64,000 nt of DNA from Pseudanabaena mucicola str. Chao 1806 (GCF_030323025.1 NZ_CP097329.1:3458001-3522000); one strand, 5' to 3'. Shown: positions 18,913-30,053, counted from the first letter of the stretch. Numbers and translations are program-made. Notes: generated by a model not told the origin, from the sequence alone.

Positions 18913-19782
18913 TTAGATCTTAGAGAACCAATCTAAATCAACCTCAACAGACTCAATCATTTTAATATTTACACCAAGCTTAAGATCTTTTAATCGATTT
19001 ACCAGTTGTTCACCATCGATTAAGTCGATAGGAGGCGCACCATCTCGCGTTGCTTCTTTGACTGCATCTCTGGTAAAAGTCCCTGTTGTCACAAATAGAC
19101 CTTTATCTGTTCTTCCCTGCATAGCGCCCCGAAAATCTCGAATTTGACTTGCAGAAACTGAACCTTGATAACGCTTGCACTGAAATAAAACATGAAAGCT
19201 CAGAAATCCATTGATCCGAGCGATTCCCACACCGTCAATTCCCCCATCTCCAGATTTTCCTGTTACTTGAACTTGAATAAATCCCGATTCTCGTAATAAT
19301 CTTTGGATAAGCCTTTCAAATGCATCTGGTTGCAGTGAAAGCAATAAATTGTGCAGTCGTTGATGCCATGCTATTTCTTCTAAATGTTCTACAGACGCGA
19401 CCATCTCATTAACATTGTCAATATTCGCAAAATCATCTTTAGTGTTGCCACTATTAACTTTTCCTTTGACAACTTTGACAATTCCTTTAGGATCAATATC
19501 GTCTAAATTAATGGATGTTGATGTCAAAGACCATACGCCACGAGCAGAATTTTCTATTAATCCGTATTTTTTTAGATAAGTTCTACTCCAACTTGAGCGA
19601 TATTCTAATTCACTCTGAGACGTATTGCCATGCAAAATATTTAGAACTTCATCTGGCAAGTTGAGTATTCGCAAGATTTCGTCTGTTATTTCTTCAATTG
19701 AACCAGATCCGCCTAAATTTTTTAAAGCCTGAAGAACAGGAACAAATAAGCCTACAGCATTGGGTATTTGCAAATCACTCAT
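18913..19782 (-). CDS. Mrr-like restriction endonuclease
   Basis: 289 residues. The N-terminal winged-helix Mrr_N-type domain (residues 5-95) is followed by the PD-(D/E)xK catalytic domain: FERLIQRLLRESGF, GDGGIDGVG, FQCKRYQGSVSASQIRDFRGAM and GLFVTTGTFTRDA. The D...QxK catalytic set is intact. Mrr proteins cut methylated or otherwise modified DNA (type IV restriction). No methylase is next to it, which fits type IV. A PIN toxin-antitoxin pair and a Uma2 protein follow on the other strand. Confidence 0.88.
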   Translation of the reverse strand: MSDLQIPNAVGLFVPVLQALKNLGGSGSIEEITDEILRILNLPDEVLNILHGNTSQSELEYRSSWSRTYLKKYGLIENSARGVWSLTSTSINLDDIDPKGIVKVVKGKVNSGNTKDDFANIDNVNEMVASVEHLEEIAWHQRLHNLLLSLQPDAFERLIQRLLRESGFIQVQVTGKSGDGGIDGVGIARINGFLSFHVLFQCKRYQGSVSASQIRDFRGAMQGRTDKGLFVTTGTFTRDAVKEATRDGAPPIDLIDGEQLVNRLKDLKLGVNIKMIESVEVDLDWFSKI

Positions 19783-19964
19783 GAAAAATTAAAACAACGA
19801 CCTTTATTGTTTGATTTTAAATCTTTACAGCTAATATTTTTGTGATCGCCTCGATTGTTACTTCTGATAATTGATTTAGGCGATCGCCATTTTTGAGATC
19901 ACAGGCGATCGCGCTAAAATAAATAGACAAGCAACATAACATCTTAGTCAAGGATCTAATTGTT

Positions 19965-20189
19965 ATGACATTAAAAGATCTTCTCACTGAAGCTAAAGAC
20001 TTAGATATTCAAGAACAAATTCAACTAGCCACACAGCTATTGCAATGGGTAGAAGTCAAGATTAATCGAACATCTCAAAAAGAATCACCTAAAAAGCTTC
20101 GACAAGCAGGAATTGGATTAGGTTCATGTATATTTGGCGATGATTTTGACGATCCACTTCCCGATGAATTTTGGCTCGGTGAAACATGA
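19965..20189 (+). CDS. Antitoxin of a PIN-domain TA pair
   Basis: 74 residues, acidic C-terminus (FGDDFDDPLPDEFWLG). It overlaps the PIN toxin start by 4 nt (ATGA), a typical translational coupling of antitoxin then toxin. The N-terminal helix (LTEAKDLDIQEQIQLATQLL) resembles small cyanobacterial antitoxins that precede VapC-like genes. No DNA-binding fold is clear. Confidence 0.7.
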   Translation: MTLKDLLTEAKDLDIQEQIQLATQLLQWVEVKINRTSQKESPKKLRQAGIGLGSCIFGDDFDDPLPDEFWLGET

Positions 20190-20581
20190 AACTACTAATG
20201 GATACCCACACCTTTATGTGGTGGCATAGCGAACCAGAGCGCATACCTAGAGAAACTTTGGCACTGCTTCAAAATCCTGATCACGAATTACTGCTCAGTG
20301 TAGTTAGCCTATGGGAAATGCAAATAAAGGTTCAGTTAGGGAAACTGACACTTAGAGACGATCTAGAAATTATGCTCAAGATTCAACAAGAGCAAAACAA
20401 TATCATTCTTATGTCCATAATATTTCCGCATATTTTAGAGCTAAGAAATTTACCATTGCATCACAAAGATCCCTTTGATCGTCTTCTAATTGCTCAATCC
20501 AGATCTGAAGATGCAGCATTAATTAGTCAAGACTCAGTTTTTAAAAACTATGACTGCAATGTAATTTGGCGATCGCGCTAA
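20186..20581 (+). CDS. PIN-domain toxin (VapC-like RNase)
   Basis: 131 residues. The acidic catalytic residues of PIN domains are visible: LLMDTHTFMWW at the start, SLWEMQIK in the middle, KDPFDRLLIAQS near the end. PIN toxins are Mg2+-dependent RNases, often cutting tRNA. It is coupled to the antitoxin upstream, with which it should form an autoregulated operon. Confidence 0.88.
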   Translation: MKLLMDTHTFMWWHSEPERIPRETLALLQNPDHELLLSVVSLWEMQIKVQLGKLTLRDDLEIMLKIQQEQNNIILMSIIFPHILELRNLPLHHKDPFDRLLIAQSRSEDAALISQDSVFKNYDCNVIWRSR

Positions 20582-20634
20582 GATACTTTTAAGCTTAGTA
20601 ATTACTCAAAAGCTAGACTTAGTAGGAATTGGAA

Positions 20635-21219
20635 ATGCAAACACTGACAATCCCGACTCCAATAACAGACAAAAAAATCTGGACAGATGCCGAACTAATG
20701 GCGCTAACCGATGGAAATTGCTATGAGCTTGTGGATGGAGAACTGGTTAATATGGGAAATTCAGGAGCATTGCATGGATATACTTGCAGCATTTTAGTCA
20801 TGGCTTTAATGAATTACATTTTGCCTAGACAACTTGGCATTATTCTTGACTCTAGTACCGCCTTCACCATGAAGAATGGCAACAAGCGATCGCCTGATAT
20901 TTCCTTTGTATCCAAAGAAAAATTAAAGGGACTTACTGAACTACCCGATGGCTTTTTAGATGGCTCACCTGATCTAGCGATCGAAGTTCTCTCTCCCAAC
21001 AACACGATTTCTGAAATCGATCAAAAAATTGTGGAATATTTTGAGAATGGCTCACGCCTTGTTTGGGTAATTAATCTCAAATTACATTATGTCCTAGTTT
21101 ATCGTTCTGCCCAAGAACCCGATCGCTTACTCAAACAATCCGATTTCTTAGATGGTGAAGATGTTATTGAAGGTTTCACAATGCCATTTTCGGAGCTATT
21201 TCAGAAGCTATCTTTTTGA
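20635..21219 (+). CDS. Uma2-family (DUF820) restriction-fold protein
   Basis: About 194 residues. The Uma2 pattern is clear: LTDGNCYELVDGELVNM, SGALHGYTCSILVMAL, SPDISFVSKEK, SPDLAIEVLSPNNT and RLVWVINLKLHYVLVYR. The PD-(D/E)xK core (D, E-V) is intact. These proteins are multiplied in cyanobacterial genomes and their role is unclear. I take the ATG at 20635; a TTG two codons earlier is also possible. Confidence 0.85.
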   Translation: MQTLTIPTPITDKKIWTDAELMALTDGNCYELVDGELVNMGNSGALHGYTCSILVMALMNYILPRQLGIILDSSTAFTMKNGNKRSPDISFVSKEKLKGLTELPDGFLDGSPDLAIEVLSPNNTISEIDQKIVEYFENGSRLVWVINLKLHYVLVYRSAQEPDRLLKQSDFLDGEDVIEGFTMPFSELFQKLSF

Positions 21220-21372
21220 ATAGAATTGCGATCGCCTTGCTGGCTATTTCTGATGACGAATTTAGGTGATTGCAAGTTAGGAATGTCAAAAAAGCAATTC
21301 AAACCTAAAAATAAAATGCAAATGGGGACTTAAAACGCGATAAATTAATACTAGTTGTAACGATTTATCTGT

Positions 21373-22266
21373 ATGTCCTATTACATTTCACCGCGTTTTT
21401 TAGATAAACTTGCAGTCCATTTGGCTAAAAACTTCATGAAACTGTCTAATGTGACTGTCCCCCTAATTTTGGGTATTCATGGTGGCAAAGGTGAAGGTAA
21501 GTCTTTTCAATGTGAATTAGCTTTTCAGAAACTGGGGATCGATCCGATCCGTATGTCTGGGGGAGAGCTAGAAAGCCCTGATGCGGGTGATCCTGCCCGA
21601 TTGATCAGAATGCGCTATCGTGAGGCGGCGGAGTTGGTCAAGGTGCGGGGCAAAATGTGTGCGCTCTTGATTAATGACATTGATGCGGGGGCTGGACGGG
21701 TTGATAGTACAACGCAATATACGGTGAATACGCAGTTAGTTAATGCCACATTAATGAATATTGCGGACAATCCAACCAATGTGCAGCTTCCGGGGAGCTA
21801 TGACAGCAATCCGATCAGGCGTGTGCCGATTATTGTGACGGGGAATGATTTTTCGACTTTGTATGCCCCTTTGGTGCGTGATGGTCGCATGGAAAAGTTT
21901 TATTGGAAGCCTGATCGCGATGATCGCATTGGTATTGTCAGTGGTATTTTTGCCCCAGATAATATTCCGCAGTGGGAAATTGAGCGCCTTGTCGATATGT
22001 ATCCCGATCGCTCAATTGATTTCTTTGGTTCATTGCGATCAAGTCTCTATGATGAACAGGTACGCAAATTTGTCTATGAGATTGGCTTAGAGCGTTTGTC
22101 TTTGCGATTGGTGAATAGCACTGAGGCGATCCCCGAGTTTCGTCCACCGAGCTTTGATTTGCGGACTTTGAAGGAAGCCGGCGATCGCTTGTTAGCAGAA
22201 GGCGATCGGGTTAGTCAGCGTCATCTCGTTGAGGAATATATGCCAGTGAGCAAGGTACTGCGATAA
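21373..22266 (+). CDS. rca: RuBisCO activase AAA+ protein
   Basis: 297 residues. Walker A GIHGGKGEGKS lies near residue 38, Walker B ALLINDIDAG follows, and the arginine-rich GRMEKFYWKPDRDDRIGIV sensor region is typical. It removes sugar-phosphate inhibitors from RuBisCO using ATP. The protein ends soon after the AAA+ lid (YMPVSKVLR) and lacks the C-terminal RbcS-like (SSUL) domain that many cyanobacterial forms carry, so any carboxysome recruitment would need another route. Confidence 0.88.
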   Translation: MSYYISPRFLDKLAVHLAKNFMKLSNVTVPLILGIHGGKGEGKSFQCELAFQKLGIDPIRMSGGELESPDAGDPARLIRMRYREAAELVKVRGKMCALLINDIDAGAGRVDSTTQYTVNTQLVNATLMNIADNPTNVQLPGSYDSNPIRRVPIIVTGNDFSTLYAPLVRDGRMEKFYWKPDRDDRIGIVSGIFAPDNIPQWEIERLVDMYPDRSIDFFGSLRSSLYDEQVRKFVYEIGLERLSLRLVNSTEAIPEFRPPSFDLRTLKEAGDRLLAEGDRVSQRHLVEEYMPVSKVLR

Positions 22267-22340
22267 GTTTCTGAGTAACAGTCCCGTCTAACCATATCCG
22301 TAATAATTAGCAAGAAGAATTACCAAATTGTTTTTCACGA

Positions 22341-22391
22341 AGTATAGAGATGTGTTTCCCATCCTTTAGATGGGAAACACATCTCTATACT
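22341..22391. repeat. Long perfect palindrome
   Basis: A 23-bp perfect stem with a 5-nt loop lies between rca and the isochorismatase gene. It is longer than a simple terminator needs and probably belongs to a REP/MITE-type family, though it can also terminate transcription in both directions. Confidence 0.6.
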
Positions 22392-22439
22392 ACTAAGTAA
22401 ATCTTGGTAATAATTATTTAGAAAGCCCTTAAATTATTT

Positions 22440-23123
22440 ATGTACGTTAACGCGACTCCTTATCCCTACCCTTACAATGGCGATCTTCGACCAGAGAATA
22501 CCGTACTGATCATCATTGATATGCAGACTGACTTTTGCGGTATTGGTGGTTATGTAGACAAGATGGGTTATGACCTATCACTGACTAGAGCCCCCATTGA
22601 GCCAATCAAAAAAGTATTAACCCTATTTCGGGAAAAAGGCTTTCATATTATTCATACCCGCGAAGGTCATCGCCCAGATTTATCGGACTTGCCAGAAAAC
22701 AAACGCTGGCGATCGCAACGGATTGGAGCAGGCATTGGCGATGTGGGACCATGTGGCAAGATTTTAGTACGGGGCGAAGCAGGATGGGACATTATTCCTG
22801 AACTTTACCCATTGCCCGATGAGCCAATTATTGATAAACCAGGGAAAGGCTCATTCTACGCCACTGACCTTGATTTGCTGTTAAAGCGTAAGAATATTCA
22901 AAATATTATTTTGACTGGTATTACCACCGATGTCTGCGTACATACAACGATGCGGGATGCCAATGATCGTGGCTACGAATGTCTGCTTCTATCCGATTGT
23001 ACTGGAGCAACTGATTATGGCAATCATCTTGCAGCTCTAAAAATGATCGAAATGCAGGGAGGTGTCTTTGGTGCTGTTAGTGATTCTGATGCACTGACTA
23101 CAGCAATTAAACAAAATTTCTAG
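22440..23123 (+). CDS. Isochorismatase-type cysteine hydrolase 1
   Basis: 227 residues. The catalytic triad of the family is visible: Asp in [10 protein letters not shown], Lys in [13 protein letters not shown], Cys in [21 protein letters not shown]. That last block matches biuret/ureidoacrylate amidohydrolase-type enzymes rather than true isochorismatases. The stop is immediately followed by the ABC ATPase gene, so the two are probably co-transcribed. A paralogue lies at 25354. The substrate is likely a small amide such as biuret (inference). Confidence 0.82.
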   Translation: MYVNATPYPYPYNGDLRPENTVLIIIDMQTDFCGIGGYVDKMGYDLSLTRAPIEPIKKVLTLFREKGFHIIHTREGHRPDLSDLPENKRWRSQRIGAGIGDVGPCGKILVRGEAGWDIIPELYPLPDEPIIDKPGKGSFYATDLDLLLKRKNIQNIILTGITTDVCVHTTMRDANDRGYECLLLSDCTGATDYGNHLAALKMIEMQGGVFGAVSDSDALTTAIKQNF

Positions 23124-23165
23124 TTGAATTACAAATGTACTAGTACGCGCCGCTATGGAAAACTG

Positions 23166-24794
23166 ATGCCTGATGATCTTGAAAGTAATCTTACTGATAA
23201 TCTGGTTGTAGAAAAATCTATGAAAGAGTCGATTCCACCAGTGTCTATTCCATCTAGTGTTTCGGATGACACCTTGCGATCACATTTACCCCCAGAATTA
23301 GAGCTAGTAAATATTTCCAAGAAATTTGGCTCTTTTATCGCCGTAGATAATGTATCGCTGAAACTTGCCTCTGGAACTTTTCATGCGCTACTTGGTGAAA
23401 ATGGTGCAGGTAAAAGTACGCTAGTCAAATGCATCATGGGATTTCATTCAGCAACCCACGGTGATATTTTAATTAATAAGCGATCGCGCGATATTAACAG
23501 TCCTCGTGATGCCTATGGTTACGGGATTGGCATGGTATATCAGCACTTTACAGTTGTACCAGCTATGACTGTTGCTGAAAACCTTTTATTAGTCAGACCT
23601 GATACTCCAACGATAATTAATTGGAAAGAGGAATATGAAAAATTAGATAACTTCATGACATCAGCTCCTTTTAAAATTGACCTAAATACACCCATCGCTC
23701 AACTAGCCGCTGGTCAAAAGCAGAAATTAGAAATTCTCAAACAACTTTATCTCAAGAGTAAAATTCTCATTCTGGATGAACCAACCTCTGTTTTAACGCC
23801 TCAGGAAGCTGATGAAGTACTAGGACTTTTACGTGAAGAAGTAACCGCAGGACGTTTGAGCGTATTGATGATCAGCCATAAATTCCGCGAGATTACAGCT
23901 TTTGCAGATAACGTGACGGTTCTGCGTAAGGGAAAATTTGCAGGTACTGGTTCCACCAAAGAGTTATCAGTTGCAGATATGGCGGCAATGATGCTCGGTG
24001 AAGCCAAAGAAGCGAGTCAAGTTGCCAAGACAGAAGTTGCTGCGGAGAACGTCATTCTTGATGTGCGGAATATCCACGCAGATAAGGATAATGGACTAGA
24101 AGCTGTCGCAGGTGTAGATTTACAAATCAAGAGTGGTGAAATTGTCGGTATTGCAGGTGTCTCAGGTAATGGACAACGCGAATTTGTGGAAGTCCTCTCT
24201 GGGCAAAGAACCCCCACATCTGGCGAAATTTTTGTCAATGGAGATCGCTACTATGCTACCCGCAAGGAAATGTATAGCCATCAAGTATTTTCATTGCCTG
24301 AGGAACCTCTTCGCAATGCTTGTGTCCCTCATATGAGTGTTGCCGAGAATTTGGCGTTACGCACCTTTGATCGACCTCCTCAAGCCATAGGTGGAATTTT
24401 ACTCATATCTAAGGCAATTCGTGAAACTGCCAAAAATTTGATTAAAGCCTTTTCAATTAAAACTCCTTCACCTGAGACCCCTGTGGGCAATCTCTCAGGA
24501 GGTAATGTACAACGTACTGTCCTTGCTAGAGAGCTTTCAGCAGAACAAATCAAACTTCTCATTGTCGCAAATCCTGTCTTCGGACTAGATTTTGCTGCCG
24601 TCGAATATATTCACAATCAAATTGTAGAAGCTCGTAACCGTGGTGTAGCTGTACTACTGGTAAGCGAAGATCTCGATGAGATTTTAACCCTGAGCGATCG
24701 CATTTTGGTGATGAGCGATGGTAAGTTTGTCTATGAAAGCACTAGTGCTAGCGCTGATCTTGCTGAAATTGGTCAGAAAATGGCAGGTCATTAA
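23166..24794 (+). CDS. Double-ABC ATPase of a BMP/nucleoside-type uptake transporter
   Basis: About 542 residues with two ABC cassettes. The first has GENGAGKST, the Q-loop MVYQHFTV and LDEPTSVLTP. The second has a degenerate Walker A (GVSGNGQRE) and LSGGNVQRTVLARELS. This asymmetry is typical of RbsA/YufO/NupA-type importers. No permease or binding-protein gene is present in the window, so the partners are elsewhere or lost. A TTG at 23124 would extend the N-terminus by 14 residues; I prefer the ATG. The neighbours suggest import of a small N-rich amide. Confidence 0.82.
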   Translation: MPDDLESNLTDNLVVEKSMKESIPPVSIPSSVSDDTLRSHLPPELELVNISKKFGSFIAVDNVSLKLASGTFHALLGENGAGKSTLVKCIMGFHSATHGDILINKRSRDINSPRDAYGYGIGMVYQHFTVVPAMTVAENLLLVRPDTPTIINWKEEYEKLDNFMTSAPFKIDLNTPIAQLAAGQKQKLEILKQLYLKSKILILDEPTSVLTPQEADEVLGLLREEVTAGRLSVLMISHKFREITAFADNVTVLRKGKFAGTGSTKELSVADMAAMMLGEAKEASQVAKTEVAAENVILDVRNIHADKDNGLEAVAGVDLQIKSGEIVGIAGVSGNGQREFVEVLSGQRTPTSGEIFVNGDRYYATRKEMYSHQVFSLPEEPLRNACVPHMSVAENLALRTFDRPPQAIGGILLISKAIRETAKNLIKAFSIKTPSPETPVGNLSGGNVQRTVLARELSAEQIKLLIVANPVFGLDFAAVEYIHNQIVEARNRGVAVLLVSEDLDEILTLSDRILVMSDGKFVYESTSASADLAEIGQKMAGH

Positions 24795-24844
24795 TTTACT
24801 TTCTTATCAGAAATTCGCACCACTAAAAATAACTATAAACAACG

Positions 24845-25198
24845 ATGATAATTGATCAACAAGTTCGGATATTTCCTGAACTGCTTATTCGCGAAAATTA
24901 TGACGATTTACCTTGGGAAACCTTTCGCAAAGGAGTAGAAATTTATTTTTTATATAAGAATGATATGGGTGCTAGCGCTGCACTACTACGCTATGAAGTA
25001 GGTGCGTCGGTTCCCCACCATTCGCATTCAGGATATGAGAATATATTCGTGTTGTCAGGTTCACAATCCGATGCTAACGGCAAATATCACAAGGGTTCTG
25101 TAATCATTAATCCACCTCACACTAGTCATCAAGTCTTTAGCGAAGAAGGTTGTGTAGTCTTAATTGTTTGGGAAAAGCCTGTAATTATAAACGAATAA
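24845..25198 (+). CDS. Cupin-domain protein (ChrR-like)
   Basis: 117 residues, single cupin. The metal-binding motif HHSHSGYENIFVLSG (H-x-H...E) and the second motif PPHTSHQVFS are intact. Small cupins of this type bind a metal and often act on or sense small molecules. It sits between the ABC ATPase and the second hydrolase on the same strand. Confidence 0.82.
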   Translation: MIIDQQVRIFPELLIRENYDDLPWETFRKGVEIYFLYKNDMGASAALLRYEVGASVPHHSHSGYENIFVLSGSQSDANGKYHKGSVIINPPHTSHQVFSEEGCVVLIVWEKPVIINE

Positions 25199-25244
25199 AT
25201 TTTAATTTTCGGACTGCAGCGCTTTGCGCTTACTTAAAATTTAG

Positions 25245-25318
25245 AAATATGTTTGAAAGTTTCGCAAAGAACCACCTTCAAACATATTTCTGTACTACTC
25301 AAAGCCTCAATAGGCTGT
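25245..25318. repeat. Dispersed hairpin element with conserved tail, copy 2
   Basis: A 13-bp inverted repeat (25245-25257 and 25277-25289) leads into the same CTGTACTACTCAAAGC...CAATAGGCTGT tail as at 1464-1497, with one base changed. Confidence 0.55.
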
Positions 25319-25353
25319 AAGTACCACACCTAAAAATCTATTAGGAGAAAACT

Positions 25354-26022
25354 ATGTCTGCGATCGCTGCTCAGCCTTATGATTACGAATTGCCGCTAGA
25401 TAGTAAAGTAGCCCTTGTCATCATTGATATGCAAAGGGATTTCCTAGAACATGGTGGTTTTGGTGAAGCCCTAGGAAATGATGTTACACAATTACAAAGC
25501 ATTATCCCAACTGTCAAAAAACTATTAGAGACTTTTCGATCACTAAATTTTCCTGTCATTCATACCATTGAAGCCCATGCCGCCGATCTCTCCGATTGTC
25601 CTCACTCTAAGCTCAATCGTGGCAGAGGAAATCTCAAAATTGGTGATCAAGGCTCTATGGGTAGAATCTTAATTGTCGGTGAAGAAGGGAATAATATTAT
25701 TTCTGAACTGACTCCCTTAGATAATGAAATTGTGATTGTGAAGCCTGGGAAGGGAGCTTTTTGTCGTACTAATTTGGAAGAGATTTTGCAAAAAGAAAAT
25801 ATTACGCATCTTCTCTTTACAGGTGTTACTACTGAAGTATGCGTGCAAACTACTATGCGCGAAGCCAATGATCGTGGCTACGAATGTCTGTTAATCGAAG
25901 ATGGAACTGCCAGTTATTTTCCCGAATTCAAATCTTCAACTATCGAAATGCTCCGTGCCCAAGGTGGCATCATTGGTTGGACTGCTCATACTAAGAAGGT
26001 AATCGAGGCTCTTGTGTCTTAA
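25354..26022 (+). CDS. Isochorismatase-type cysteine hydrolase 2
   Basis: 222 residues, paralogue of the 22440 gene. Triad: Asp in [10 protein letters not shown], Lys in [12 protein letters not shown], Cys in [22 protein letters not shown] good AGGAG site lies just before the ATG. Together with gene 1, the ABC ATPase and the cupin it makes a four-gene plus-strand set, with a repeat hairpin between cupin and hydrolase. The two hydrolases may act in series or on related amides. Confidence 0.82.
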   Translation: MSAIAAQPYDYELPLDSKVALVIIDMQRDFLEHGGFGEALGNDVTQLQSIIPTVKKLLETFRSLNFPVIHTIEAHAADLSDCPHSKLNRGRGNLKIGDQGSMGRILIVGEEGNNIISELTPLDNEIVIVKPGKGAFCRTNLEEILQKENITHLLFTGVTTEVCVQTTMREANDRGYECLLIEDGTASYFPEFKSSTIEMLRAQGGIIGWTAHTKKVIEALVS

Positions 26023-26196
26023 GAATTATTGAAAACACATTATGTAAAGTTTACTGGTATATAGAAACCCATTTGGTACCTTAGGAAGCTTTAGCAAGGC
26101 GCTTAGAACGTGTTTGAGAAGATATTAGGGATAAAAAAGATCAAAAAAGCTTCCAAAGGTATAGCCTGTCAATATACAAAAAACAAAGACAGCCTT

Positions 26197-26862
26197 ATGG
26201 AAGCAACCAAGAAATCATATCCCACAGACTTAACCGATAACCAGTGGAAACTGATAAATGACTTGATATCCGCAGCAGGAACAGGAGGTCGCAAAAGGAC
26301 AATTGCAGTAATGGTATCGTGTCAGTGAAGGAAGAGAAGCTATGCCTTGTGCAGGATGTATTGACAGTCAATCAGCTAAAATCGCTTTCGATTAGCATCA
26401 CCTGAAGAAGTTGGTCTTGATGGTGGCAAATTAGTCATTGGTCTCTAACGACATATTCTAAGTAGCTAGACATAAGTAAACTAAAAACCGAGAGTTTTAT
26501 TCCGCCCGCGTAGCGGGCGGAATAAAACTCTGGTTTGGGTTTTAATTAAGTTGAGCTACTTAGTGGATACATTCAGTTTACTAATTCCCACGTCTGTCAA
26601 CAATTTGGGTAGATCGTGGTGATAACGGTAAGGTCTTCATTCTGGCAATTCTGCATACTTTTTTCTGGTGTTTACTTGTTGTTGTCCCTCTTGCGGGGCA
26701 AAAAGGCTTTGTTGTTCAACAAAAGCGGTGGGTGGTTGAGCGTTCTTTTGCTTGGTTTTCTCGCTTTCGCCGTTTGAACAGAGATTACGGACTTTTACCT
26801 GAAACTTCTGAGGCTTTTTTCTATGTCGGCTTGATCCAGATCCTCCTCAAACGTCTTGCTTA
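26197..26862 (+). pseudogene. IS5-type transposase remnant
   Basis: The first part reads MEATKKSYPTDLTDNQWKLI, the standard N-terminus of IS5/IS1031-type transposases, and breaks down near 26326. Further pieces in other frames read CIDSQSAKIA and EEVGLDGGKLV. The end reads RWVVERSFAWFSRFRRLNRDYG to ILLKRLA, with the catalytic Glu region intact. Internal deletions, frameshifts and the palindrome at 26492 separate them. It is clearly a dead gene. Confidence 0.8.
26492..26530. repeat. GC-clamped palindrome inside the IS remnant
   Basis: An 18-bp perfect stem with a 3-nt loop, sharing the core TTCCGCCCGC / GCGGGCGGAA with the palindrome at 6746-6776. Its presence within a transposase fragment suggests it inserted there. 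Confidence 0.6.
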
Positions 26863-26884
26863 ACTTCTCAAACACGCTCTTAAG

Positions 26885-28637
<1,753 letters not shown>

Positions 28638-28650
28638 GCCTGACGAATCC

Positions 28651-28726
28651 AAAAAATGGTAAGAATCGCTAAGCGATTCTTACCATTTTTTGGTATTTGA
28701 GCCTTGCTTTGCAAGGCTCAAATACC
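28651..28726. terminator. Two stacked hairpins after eno
   Basis: The first has arms at 28651-28669 and 28673-28691 (18-19 bp, TAA loop). The second has 16-bp arms at 28692-28707 and 28711-28726. The first probably terminates eno; the second may protect against read-through from the array. Confidence 0.7.
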
Positions 28727-29087
28727 GATATCGAACTCCTAAGAAACATCTGTAACTGGAGATGAAGGTACGAGCATCTCGACAACTGATAACCTCCACA
28801 ACTATGTCAAAGCTGTGTTTGATTACTTGTTTGAATTGAAGTGAGTTGATGAATTACGACACAAACCGTAAGAATTTTGCTTAAAGCAGCGACGCAGCGA
28901 TCGTGCCTTCTTTACTTAAACGTGAGTCGTTGATCGTTATTGGTAACGATCAACGGCTCAATGTTGCAACCTAAATACAAAATGCAGCGTGATGAGGAGG
29001 AAATACGATCTCTAGATCTCTCAACTGCTGTATCTAATGGCATTTTCGAGGCTCTTTCATTGATTCAAAAGACACTACGGACTGGCT
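28727..29087. other. Junction between chromosome and cassette array
   Basis: No convincing gene. A 12-bp perfect hairpin lies at 28928-28955 (CGTTGATCGTTA / TAACGATCAACG). The short plus-strand frame from 28940 runs into the first attC and is probably chance. This is the distal (integrase-far) end of the array. Confidence 0.5.
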
Positions 29088-29147
29088 GGCTAACTTTTGA
29101 ATTAAGCCGCGCTGCGAAGCGGCATCGGCTTGAATGAATTGTTAGGC
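29088..29147 (-). repeat. attC site 1 (60 bp)
   Basis: A textbook short attC: core GCCTAAC, arm TTCAAGCCG, arm CGGCTTAATTCAA, core GTTAGCC on the minus strand. It is the last site of the array. Confidence 0.9.
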
Positions 29148-29936
29148 ACTACATGCCGCCAAAAATGGTTGTACTTCTTCCAGAAATAGCTCTGGCACCT
29201 CTGCAAATGAAGCGTGGCCACATGGCAGTGCGTTAAACTGTGCTGAAGGCATGCACTGCGCTGCCACCTTACCGTCTCTGCCGGCTGGAATAACGGGATC
29301 GCTTTTGCCAAAGAGCAGCAATGTAGGCGCCTTAATCTTCGGTGCAACGGTTCGAAGGTCGTTGTCCGGAGTGGTGAAGCCACGCCAGACGGCACGATTG
29401 AGAATGATCTGTGGTGCTGCGGCCTGTGTTGTGGATGCGCGCTCCAGCATAGCCCGTGTCGTGGCTGTGCGATGTTTGAGATACAGACTTGCAAAGCAAT
29501 GGGGCGAAAGAGAAAACCGGCTGCCCTGCAGCTTGCAGAAGTTGCGCGAAACTAAACTCGGGGTCGTGAATCCCCCCGGGGCAACCAGCACCAAACCGCG
29601 GACAAGTTCAGGTGACTCTGCGGCTAGACGTGCAGCGGCATTGCCGCCGAGGGAATTTCCAATGAAGAAAGCGGGCGGCAATGCCAGCGCTGCCAAAAAC
29701 TCACGCAGGGCTTGGTAGAAGAACAACACCCCGACCAATTCAGGCTGTTGTGGAGGAGCCGATTGACCGTACCCGGGCCAGTCAAGTGCGAGAACGCGGT
29801 AGGTTTTTGAGAGTGCGGGAACAACGGCTTCAAAATCTTTGCTGTCGCCGGGGTTGGCGTGGAGCAAAACAAGCGGGACACCCTGCCCATGCTCGGTGTA
29901 GTGAACGGAACCCGTAGGTAGCTTGATCGATGGCAT
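29142..29936 (-). CDS. Alpha/beta hydrolase
   Basis: 264 residues, a full alpha/beta-hydrolase fold. It has LLHANPGDSKD (oxyanion region), the nucleophile elbow GNSLGGNAAAR, the acid in LLLFGKSDPVIP and the His in PCGHASFAEVPE. The substrate is unknown; esterase or haloperoxidase-like relatives are possible. Base composition is visibly more GC-rich than the cyanobacterial genes nearby, which supports transfer as a cassette. The stop codon lies in the attC 1 core. Confidence 0.88.
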   Translation of the reverse strand: MPSIKLPTGSVHYTEHGQGVPLVLLHANPGDSKDFEAVVPALSKTYRVLALDWPGYGQSAPPQQPELVGVLFFYQALREFLAALALPPAFFIGNSLGGNAAARLAAESPELVRGLVLVAPGGFTTPSLVSRNFCKLQGSRFSLSPHCFASLYLKHRTATTRAMLERASTTQAAAPQIILNRAVWRGFTTPDNDLRTVAPKIKAPTLLLFGKSDPVIPAGRDGKVAAQCMPSAQFNALPCGHASFAEVPELFLEEVQPFLAACSA

Positions 29937-29951
29937 GCCTCCTCCTCTAGT

Positions 29952-30039
29952 GCCTAATGGTTCGCTTCACCCGCCGCATATAGCCTTAAATACCCAACGA
30001 ATAAATGCTCAACGGTTCGGTGCAAGCGAATTGTTAGCT
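29952..30039 (-). repeat. attC site 2 (88 bp)
   Basis: Cores GTTAGCT and GCCTAAT on the plus strand, with arms TTCGCTTCACC / GGTGCAAGCGAA. Follows the aldo/keto reductase cassette. Confidence 0.8.
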
Positions 30040-30053
30040 GTAAGCGATCGTCA

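Larger units (their letters stand above)
26102..26884 (+). mobile_element. Decayed IS5-family insertion sequence
   Basis: Imperfect terminal inverted repeats of about 20 bp (26102-26121 and 26864-26884, sharing CGTGTTTGAGAAG) flank broken transposase reading frames. The element is too short and too disrupted to move. A GC-clamped palindrome lies inside it. Confidence 0.75.

Noticed and set aside
28940-29137. Plus-strand frame at the left edge of the array
   Set aside because: It runs into the first attC, has no clear start signal and no recognisable domain.
29251-29718. 155-codon plus-strand frame opposite the alpha/beta hydrolase
   Set aside because: It is the antisense shadow of a GC-rich gene with clear catalytic motifs on the other strand.
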